Both the position numbers and the translations under genes were made by a program. This document shows, one piece after another, positions 55,791-64,000 of a DNA stretch of 64,000 bases (its first letter is position 1; each line of letters starts with the position of its first letter). The DNA is from Cherax quadricarinatus (lineage: Eukaryota; Arthropoda; Malacostraca; Decapoda; Parastacidae), in contig NW_027195364.1 of the NCBI RefSeq assembly GCF_038502225.1, positions 124,001 through 188,000 on the forward strand. Direction: 5' to 3'. The notes below the pieces were generated by a model. The model had not been told where the DNA came from. It did no database searches and saw only the letters and a program-made list of their open reading frames with translations.

Positions 55791-58680
55791 CTCGACCGCC
55801 AATTTCTAAGCCATATCGAAAATCAAGCAAATATTTTGGCGGAAAAATCATAATTTCAAAATTACGCAATGATTCAAGGGGCGAAATTCAAAAGGGTCCT
55901 GTATATGAATGAAAGATACTCTTCAGAAAAATTAAAAAAAAATACTTAAACCAAATTAAAGATGGGCAACAATTCAATTTAATTTGTGATAAATGATAAT
56001 TTAAGTCTATTCTTACAAATACTGTAGTACTATATCAAATAATTTTTTAAATGATGTAATACAGCATTTAGTCTGAAAACAACTATTAGTTAACAATGAG
56101 AAAAAATTTGCACATGCAGACCAAGGTCATATACATCAGGTTTTCTAACAAGTAACATTACCTTTTTTTAATTTCTGACGTTTAAAAATACAAGAAATAT
56201 GATGTTACTTCCAGTAAAATCAAATCCTTCAGTAACGAAGAATTCATGATCCTACATAATATGTCACAGTTTAAAGAGAACAGTATATAATTATGGATGC
56301 TATACAACTTTGCTGTTAGAAATATTCTATTTCTACCGAAATTCCATACTGTGCAAAAGCTTACAGTGTGTGTGTGATTGAACAGTTGGAAAATTCATCA
56401 AATATTCTCATTATGTATAATGATGTGTTAATGGCCTGAGTGAGTTTAATATAAATGTCAAGAGCCTGGAACACATCAATATAAATCAAGGGAAACCTGT
56501 ATTCTTCTAGATATATAGGCACTAAGGACAAAGGGAAATGAATGACAAGAATATTTAGTCACAAGCAGACATGACAGAATACAAACTGCATTTATATAAA
56601 AGACAAATGAATGAATATGCGTTGTGCTTTATAGTACTCTGAAGTTTGAGACGCTGCTTGATATGTGGGTACATTGAAACCCACTAGTGGAAGTAGATGG
56701 GACAGAGATTTAGTAATAGAGTACAGTACTAGAATATACAGTGTCTTTAGATCAAGTGCAGTACTGACAAGTTGACAAATAAGATAGGCCAGGTGTTGCA
56801 CATGTGCATATTCATAAACAGCGGTATTGTGCTCTCTTTGATCTAAAAATTCCCTATTGCTACTCAAACAATTCCAGATTTACATGCTACTACAAGTATT
56901 GTATTTATTCCCCTGGGATGTGTACTACCTTTTCTGAAGGTGTCATGCAATAAACGCTGCTGCAAATATTATCAATATACTTTAGGATATATAGCAATAT
57001 ACCCTGGAATGTGAACTAGCATTCTGAAGCTTGCATGCAGTAGCTCATTAAATAATACCACTATATTTGGTACATAAATCCAACACACAAATGAAGCAGC
57101 CAGAAACAAAGGTAACAGTACATGGCACACCATCAGCACTCTAACAACCATGATCAAGCATCTCCTCAAATACCTTGCCCAGGCTCTCTCAATCCCATAT
57201 GCCCATTGCAGATAGTCTAATGCATCAATATAATTTCAGGATTATTTTCCTGATTTAATATAAAAAATCATAGAAAATGCTAAAAACATGATCTAAGCTA
57301 TGTCTTGTTCTCTACAGCTCAGCGACTAACAGATCTTTGAGGATGAAATTTAACATCTATGTAAAAATTGAAACAACACTTGCGTCATATTAATGTTGAC
57401 AAGTGCTGTTTTGTAATGTAAAAAAGTGCTACAAAACATACTGCTACTGAAGCTAATTAATATAAATAATTTACCTGAGCTATCTGTTGTAGGCCATGTA
57501 AGAAGGATGCGATAGGTGAGTTTTACATAATAACTACAAATTGATTATTACAATATCAGCAACAGAAGTGATCCCAATGAGTTGAAATGCAACGCTCTTG
57601 TTAGTAACAGTGTATTTTGCATTTAATTTTTTTAAGTCGGCTGAAAAATAACTTTTACAAAATATCTGATATCAACACATTTCATCTTATATAAATACAA
57701 TTATGATGCTGAATTTGAATTATCACGAAGTAACATCCTTCAACAAAATCCATAGATAATTTTCATAAATGATTAATCAAAGTTAAATTGACCAGTGATT
57801 ATCATATATATATACCTGGGATTTAGTATTTTCCATAAAAATTATAATCCACTCATTTGACTTAATTTTCACAGATTTTTAGTGATTCGATTACCTATGA
57901 GATTTATGGGCCAGTGAAATATGCCAGATTAACCTAATGCCATCCCACGATCCAAACTATCTACTCACAACCTTCCATATCAATATCAGCGTTACGTTTT
58001 ACCATGACAGTGCAGACTATTTATTGTATTAATATCACGTTAAGCATAATTTTGTTTATCCTTTATATAAGTAATCACATTTATTTCAATGTTGCCATGT
58101 AAATAAATTTAATATTCCTAAAACTCAAATACCTGCAATATTACTGATTAAAAGTATGAATAGTAATGATACCTATATAAACTGAAATAATTATCTAAAA
58201 ATACAAAGAAAGAGAGATTGTAGTTTTCATCTACAGTATGAAAAAGCATTCTGAACTCTGCACTGATACTGAACTCTCTGGACCTAGTGAAGTCAGTGCA
58301 TACATAACTCAATAATGACCTCCAATCGCCTCTGATCACCATGATCTTTTGCCTGTTGCAGTTTTATATTGAGGGTCTTGGGAGACCAAATTGGAATTGT
58401 TTTACCATAACCAAGAACAAAGCAACTGTATTGGTGAGGTGGAATCATGCAGGTATATCCTGGATATAATGAACCCTAAGAGTAAAGTACTAGTGATTCT
58501 GCTGAAATGGTGCACAAGGTGCTCAAACTCAGTCTTGAGCAAAATTCACACAAGAACAAAGTACACCAAAGCAACAACCTCCTGCATTGCAGAAATATCA
58601 CTGCAACCATACACAGCATCAAACAATATAGCATGTTGGTGCACATGCATAATCACATACTGAAAGGTTCCAGATGTTCA
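55791..58680. other. Unique AT-rich sequence, no gene seen
   Basis: The longest stretch of the window without recognisable repeats. It contains only short frames (e.g. 56,592-56,867 on the minus strand) with no motif. A 'cag|gtaaat' donor-like site on the minus strand at about 57,472-57,478 has no convincing matching acceptor. It could be an intron of the coiled-coil gene suspected from 60,040 and 63,585. Confidence 0.4.
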
Positions 58681-58689
58681 AATGTTTTT

Positions 58690-59480
58690 CTTGGGAAGGA
58701 ACTGCCCACTGACACTTAAAGAGACAAACCAGTCTTGGACAGGAGAAATTCTTCCAAGAATATTAAGGACTAGAAATACCAGCATTGGACTCAAGACAGA
58801 TAAGACAATCAGTACAAAACTTTGCAAGGCCATATGGCATGTGTAATTTACTAATTTTTCTGCTTCCAGTGGTGCAGGTGTAGTTGGCAATGCCTGTGAG
58901 ACCAAGCTAGAACCATGTGACAGCCCAGAGATCATTTGTGAGGGTCTCCCTGGAGGAATCCACACTAAGATGAAGGATGAGCAACCTTCCTCCTTTGTAT
59001 ACTTCTAATCTGCCTTGATGAGTTTTCAAGAAGTTCTTCCTCCCAGAGCCCAGCCATTGGCCAGGCTTGCCAACCTAACAATGTTTTGGTTCCCACACTG
59101 CCTATAGAAACACAAAACAACTCCACTTGAAGGGAGCTATGAGCATGCAGAAAGGCCCAGTAGCTCCTGAAATATAACTTTACAATGATCTGGGAAAAAC
59201 AAGTGACCAGGTTGTGTTGCTGAGTGAAGAGTTCCTCATGATAGAAGCAGGACAGTGTAGGGCACCGAATATCAACCAGATGGTGAGGCTAGCAAGAAAA
59301 ACTTATCAGGTGGAAGGAAAGCCAACCCTTGTGGGAACAAGCATATAAGTACCAGGTACCCATTTCATTGATGGTGAACATAGACCAGCAGGTGTAAGAA
59401 ACATGCCCAATGTTCTACCTGGCTGAATCGAACCCAGACCCTAGTCGTATGAAGGAGAGCTTTAACCCACCAGGCAAAAA
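58690..59480 (-). mobile_element. tRNA-derived SINE-like element
   Basis: At the 59,480 end the minus strand reads 'ctggtgggttaaagctctcc' and then a B box GGGTTCGATTC (59,424-59,434), the head of a tRNA-derived SINE. Next to it 'agtaccaggtacccatttca' and 'caggtgtaagaaacatgccc' look like the conserved body that follows such heads in arthropods. How far the body extends toward 58,690 is uncertain; this part is low-complexity-free and frame-poor, and I include it because it looks repeat-like from memory only. Confidence 0.45.
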
Positions 59481-59489
59481 TCTCACTTA

Positions 59490-60039
59490 TAGAAAGTGAA
59501 CAACACTGCAGTGAGGTAGGAGAAGTTATTACAAAGCACAGAGTGCATGTACAAATTCACCAAGTCCCAGAAGGAGATGAATATCAGTGTGATTGAAGTG
59601 TGACGCATATTATAGGTGAGCTCCCCAGTAGAGTACTGATGTTGGATATGTACAAAAAAAAAAAAATAAAATAAAAGTATGAAGTGAGTATTATCAGTAA
59701 CTACAAGAAAACATATATACATAAATAAAGTACAAAATAAAACTACTACATACAGCTTAAAATTTTTGTGTAGTGTAGTCATAGTATACAAGTAGTACAT
59801 AACACTGCATTTTCCGGCATATAAGGCACGAGCACATAAGACAATGTGTCAAGCAGTTGGAACATAACATTAGTAAACAACTGCTGAAGGAGTAACTAAG
59901 CCCACACCCTTGACCCTGACCTTAGGCATATAAGGCACTAGCTGATTTTCCCAAGACTTTCTGTGGGGAGAAAGTCTGGCCTTATATGGCATAAATCTGT
60001 TACTTCAAATAAAAATTAAACAGTAATATTAAAACTTAC
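59490..60039. other. No recognisable feature apart from an A run
   Basis: It contains an A run at 59,653-59,665 and AT-rich sequence. Intron-like directly before 60,039 (minus-strand donor side of the exon). Confidence 0.4.
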
Positions 60040-60209
60040 CTGAACTCAATTACCCATTGCTCCTCTTCCAACATGACTTCATCTGTCAAGCGCTTGAGAG
60101 CAAGCTGGGGATTGTCTCTTTCATCAGTCAACTCTGCAACAGATTGCCAGAGCCCAGCTTGGCCAGCTGTTCCTGTAAGTTGCTCACTTGAGCCCCAAGA
60201 GATTCACAC
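60040..60209 (-). CDS. Internal exon of a coiled-coil protein
   Basis: It is bounded on the minus strand by an acceptor 'ctttcctgtag' and a donor 'ttcag|gtaag'. It reads CESLGAQVSNLQEQLAKLGS, then, after adding one missing base, QSVAELTDERDNPQLALKRL and TDEVMLEEEQWVIEF. With that base the exon is 171 bp and keeps phase (one base before, two after). The heptad-like spacing of leucines and the charged composition suggest a coiled coil. I do not recognise the protein. It may belong with the exon near 63,500 on the same strand. Confidence 0.6.
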
Positions 60210-60365
60210 CTACAGGAAAGATATGAAAATTCTATACAAAATATAAACTGAAGAAAATGAAGTAATTATATTGGTAATGAAAAAAAGGAAAATTAATTAA
60301 AACAAAACAAATATGGAAAAAAAAAATAACTTAATTTAAAAAAATGGGAATATTACAGTAAAATA

Positions 60366-60652
60366 TAGGTGCTCATCAACTTACAGTGATTTGACTTACT
60401 TTACAATGGTGCAAAAGCACTTATTTTGGAGATGAAACTTAAGATAATTACCCAGTATAAAGGCATCAAGTCCCTAACTTGTATTCATTTATTTACTTTC
60501 CAGTACTGGAATTTAGTTACAGTAATTATTTGTTTATTTACTTATCAGTGACACTATTTATTTACTTATTTATTTAGCATATCATATTCATTTCATTTAC
60601 AATGACGACTTCATCAGACGTAACCTCATATCAAAAGTGAGGAACACCTGTA
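60366..60652. mobile_element. Small TA-flanked MITE (~290 bp)
   Basis: The left end 'ataggtgctcatcaactta' and the right end 'aagtgaggaacacctgtat' are imperfect inverted termini, each next to TA. The interior has (TTTA)n-like sequence near 60,490-60,590. A Tc1/mariner-type non-autonomous element is the likely class. Confidence 0.45.
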
Positions 60653-60737
60653 TAGCAATATTCAAGAAAATAGTGTGCAGTCTGAGAATACAGGCTGTTC
60701 GCTGAATTCCTGGATTTTCTTTTATATGTGAGTTTCA

Positions 60738-60880
60738 TTTATAAGAACATAAAAATGCAGGAACACTGAAAGAAGGCCTACTGGTCCATACAAGGCAGGT
60801 CCTCATCAAAGCCATCCCTTCTAAAACTGCAGGGTACTCCCATACTGCCCACATTTGAGCCATGAACAAATTGGATTATC
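60738..60880 (-). mobile_element. CR1-like LINE 3' end
   Basis: 'tataagaacataaaaatgca', 'ggaacactgaaagaaggcct' and 'actggtccatacaaggcagg' are the reverse complement of the CR1-like 3' end at 37,850-37,908, including the remains of its octamer tail. Confidence 0.5.
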
Positions 60881-61111
60881 CACAGTTTCTGGAAGTACCC
60901 ATATTTCAGGCTACATTCATGAATATCAAGTACTCAAACAATATTAGAGTGATACATTATATAGATTTAGTTTTATGAAACAGAAAAATAAACCAATCAG
61001 AAACAAAATTGTTATGCAGACATAATTTGCACTATTTCACTGTTCCACTTTCATGGGACCTCGAGGAAAGTAAACCTCCATGACTATAAAATATACATGG
61101 TAAGTGTATAC

Positions 61112-61132
61112 CATATGTGTGTGTGTGTGTGA
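61112..61132. repeat. (TG)n microsatellite
   Basis: 'atgtgtgtgtgtgtgtgtga' is a short dinucleotide tract. Confidence 0.85.
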
Positions 61133-61274
61133 AGTGGATGTTTTAGTACCTTTTCTTATGAATATGCCAACTAAGAGGATGAGGCCAATGCATGGTATGA
61201 ATATTGTACCAAAGAATTCCAGACATAAAAATTAAGACAAAGTGGAGTCATTAAAGGGTATAATTGAGGTTTAG

Positions 61275-61332
61275 AGACATAGAAGAAGGAAACACTGCAA
61301 CGAACCTACTGGCCTATGCAAGGGTTGTAGAG
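61275..61332 (-). mobile_element. CR1-like LINE 3' end, short fragment
   Basis: 'ggaaacactgcaacgaacct' and 'actggcctatgcaaggg' match the same 3' end as at 60,738-60,880. Confidence 0.4.
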
Positions 61333-61524
61333 TACTTTGATAATACAGAGGATGGGAGAGGGATAGGATGATAGAGGGTGTATAAATCTGGGGTAGAAGT
61401 TAAGGTGGTCATCTCTGTGCAGTTAGAGGAAGGCCTAAATTTGTGCCTACTTGTGGAGTCAATAGTAACAAAGGATAATATTAGAATGTTTTGTGAGTAA
61501 TTCACTGCCATGTTATCAGTTCTA

Positions 61525-63330
61525 TTTTTTTAACAAACCGGCCGTCTCCTACGAGGCAGGGTGACCTAAAGAAAGATAATCCCCAAAATAATGCTCATCT
61601 CATTCCAACATACACCTCATACAATCACTGTTTTTGCAGAGTGCTTAGATATCAACAGTTTAGGGTATGTCGTGCTAAGATACCTTATCCCTTCAAACTG
61701 CCAATCCCAAAGCCCCTCCTTTAAAGTGCAGGCAGTGTGCTTGTTCCAGGACTCAGTCGGCTATATAAAACAACTGGATTCCCGAATCCCTTCACTAAAT
61801 ATTACCCTGCTCACACTCCAACAGATCGTCAGGTCCCAAATACCATTCGTCTCCATTCACTCCTATATAACATGCTCACATACGCTTGCTGGAAATCCAA
61901 GCCCCTCACCCACATGCTCCTCCTCCCCTCCCTCCCAACCCTTTCGAGGATGACCCCTACCCGCCTTCCTTCCCCTGCAGATTTATACGCTCTCCATGTC
62001 TGTTACTCTTTGATCCATTCTCTAAATAGCTAAACCACCTCAACAACCCCTCTTCAGCCTCTGATTCTTCCACTATTAACTCACACCTTCTCCTAATTTC
62101 CCACATCGAATATTACACACACATGCATAGATAGGACATCTCCACTGCCTCCAACCTTGCCTCCTGCTGCAGCATTTACAACCCAAGCTACACCCATGTA
62201 AGAGTGTTGGTACCACTATACCTTCATACATTCGCTACTTTGCCTCCATAGATAGCATTCTTTGTCTCCACATATGCCTCAACACACACTCCCCTTTCCA
62301 CCCTCTTCATAAATCTATCTGCCGACCGTCAACTCCCAAGTACAGTGTATCCTGAAAACATTCACTTCTTCCATACTCCTCTTCCCAATTTGATATCCAA
62401 TTTTCTTTACTAAATCATTTGATACCCTCATCACCTTACTCTTTCTATATTCACTTTCAACTTTCTACCTTTACACACTCCCAAATTCGTCCACTAACCT
62501 CTGCAATTTCTTTGGAATCACTATAAGGACAGTATCATCAGCAAATAAACTGCCACTTTATTTATATTTGGATTCCCATAATTTAATCCACCCCTCTCCT
62601 GAACATTTACTTCTTTTACAGCCATCAATGATATATTAAACAACCATGGTGACATTACATCTGTCTAAGACCTACTTTTACCGGAAGTAGTCTCCCTCTC
62701 TTCTACACACTAACCTGAGCCTCACTGTTCTCATAAAAACTCTTTTACAGCATTTAGTAACTTACCACCTATTCCATGTGGCAACATCTGCCACATTGCT
62801 GCTCTCTATCCACTATCATATGCCTTTTTCTAAATCCATAAATGCCAATACAAAACTTCCCTACCTTTAATAAATGTTCACATATATGCTTCAATGTAAA
62901 CACCTGATCTACATCCCTACCCACTCCTGAAACCTCCTTGCTCATCCGCAAATCCTACATTCTGTCTTACCTCTAATTCTTTTCAATGATAACCCTACCA
63001 TACACTTTTTCCTGGTATACTTCAGTAAACTAATTCTATCTATAATTCTTACAGTCTCTTTTGTCCCCTTTCCCTTTGCTCCTAGGGACCATCACATGCT
63101 CTCTGTAATCCTAGGTACCTTCCTCTTTCATACATTTATTGAAACAAAATACTGTCCACTCCAACACTATATCCCCCACCTGCTTTTAACATTTCTGTCA
63201 TGATCCCATCAGTTCAAACTGCTTTACCCCTTTCATTCCATGTATTACCTCACATTTGCCTCCCCACACTTACATCCTCCTCTTCTTCACTCCTAAGATG
63301 GTATACCTCCTTGGTATACATTTTTAAATT
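61525..63330 (-). mobile_element. RTE-like LINE, linker through 3' tail
   Basis: Tail complement at 61,540-61,570 ('ccggccgtctcctacgagg'). Then the 3' UTR and C-terminal region. FADDT is intact at 62,531-62,545. The frame 62,769-62,951 reads GRDVDQVFTLKHICEHLLKV and continues with a degraded 'YGFRKRHMIVDREQQCG' (the motif A block). The linker continues to about 63,330. The endonuclease is absent. Confidence 0.75.
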
Positions 63331-63404
63331 CATGTATAAAAGTAACCCACACTACCCTCTTGCATCATGCTGCATAACATGCCTCCCTTGCTCATCTTCA
63401 AGCT

Positions 63405-63585
63405 TGACCTAAGTACAGTTCTAAGTCAAGGTGTGCTGTGGGCCATCAGGCTCTCAGCCTTTCTTCTGCTGTGGTGAGGGGCAAGGGTTGGAAGTTTCAA
63501 TTTCAGCTCTGTGTGCTTTCTGAAACCTGCTGGCCTCTGTAGCTCTGTTCTCTAACTCCCGGCAGCGACCACGGTACTCTAGCAC
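63405..63585 (-). CDS. Candidate exon of a coiled-coil protein (rootletin-like?)
   Basis: On the minus strand, after an acceptor 'ccccactcag', the frame reads VLEYRGRCRELENRATEASR and then FQKAHRAEIET. A frameshift seems to follow; another frame gives LTTAEERLRA. 'VLEYR.RC.ELE' resembles the segment 'ILQYKKRCSELE' in the N-terminal part of rootletin (CROCC), a ciliary rootlet coiled-coil protein; this is a weak, memory-based similarity. The 3' boundary is uncertain; 'ttag|gtcaag' near 63,405 is one possible donor. It may be the exon upstream of the one at 60,040-60,209. Confidence 0.4.
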
Positions 63586-63589
63586 CTGA

Positions 63590-64000
63590 GTGGGGTTTTC
63601 CAGATTAGTCAGAAACGCAATTCTTAGTTTCAAAATTATTCACGCAACAAATTACCCAAGCATAACAAGGAGGTTTTGTGTGATTATAAAGTAATTATGC
63701 TATACAGTACATAAATTCAAATAAAAATTAAAAATACACAAAGCATAATTCTAAAGAGAGCATACAAAATACTTCCAAACACTGATTTCATTACTTGTGA
63801 AATAAAAATTAAACATATCACAAACAAATTAGATTCCTGTCTACAAATTTAATCTGCATAATATAACTGAGGATACTGTGAAGTTTAAGTCTAATATACA
63901 TCAACCAGGGGTGGTTAAACTAAGGCTTGATTTCTTTTATTAATCAGACAGTTTTTTCCCTATAATTACTAATTGACGTCAGTTACTAAGTTGTACAATG
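63590..64000. other. No recognisable feature (intron-like)
   Basis: AT-rich sequence upstream of the candidate exon on the minus strand. Nothing further supportable. Confidence 0.4.

Noticed and set aside
57465..57540. Possible minus-strand exon ending at a CAG|GTAAAT donor
   Set aside because: No acceptor at a suitable distance and only about 20 codons of unremarkable sequence.
58678..58965. 95-codon minus-strand frame with hydrophobic stretches
   Set aside because: It overlaps a repeat-like SINE body, has no splice signals and no family motif.

Overview
This is a stretch of eukaryotic, animal-type genomic DNA. Genes are in pieces, with exons bounded by AG/GT splice signals, and almost everything else is interspersed repeat: APE-type non-LTR retrotransposons, Tigger/pogo and piggyBac-like DNA transposons, SINEs, MITEs and microsatellites. 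There is no operon, ribosome binding site or CRISPR array. The repeat set (an RTE-like LINE whose 3' end reads roughly as 'gccaccctgcctcggtggga', SINE-like elements sharing that tail, Tigger copies, TTAA-flanked MITEs) looks to me like decapod crustacean DNA such as crayfish, shrimp or crab. That assignment is inference from memory of such repeats. Nearly every coding element is broken by frameshifts and stops. Part of this is decay, but single-base losses inside otherwise clean exons and inflated homopolymers, worst in the first 11 kb, suggest a poorly polished long-read consensus.

Layout. 1-4.2 kb: minisatellite, LINE 3' pieces and a piggyBac-like MITE. 4.17-10.3 kb: a Jockey-like LINE (+), endonuclease then reverse transcriptase, split by a 3.4-kb fold-back structure (5.15-8.57 kb) made of ~360-bp repeats in mirror-image arms. 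10.4-12.35 kb: SINE and LINE pieces, then an exon of an ADCK1-like UbiB-family kinase (-), the one gene I identify with good confidence. 12.6-16.5 kb: MITEs and an internally deleted Tigger. 16.5-25.1 kb: a hairpin, an inverted pair of tRNA-like SINE heads, two LINEs meeting tail to tail, and an ATT plus CCT microsatellite block. 25.1-38.3 kb: LINE copies (one nearly full length with a CR1-like insertion in its 3' UTR), MITEs, and one possible exon at 29.27-29.53 kb. 39.3-43.9 kb: a Tigger with recognisable transposase blocks and a CR1-like LINE, both (-). 44.3-54.7 kb: a giant imperfect palindrome centred near 50,727 whose arms both carry a Tigger with the same internal deletion. 54.8-64 kb: another Tigger, a unique AT-rich stretch, a SINE, a small MITE, a LINE, and two candidate exons (60,040-60,209 and about 63,405-63,585, both -) of a coiled-coil protein.

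Functionally this looks like intronic or intergenic DNA around at least one gene (ADCK1-like), with possible exons of one or two more. The most unusual object is the fold-back element nested in the Jockey-like LINE. The LINE reading resumes on its far side in the original orientation, which argues against a simple fold-back read artefact.
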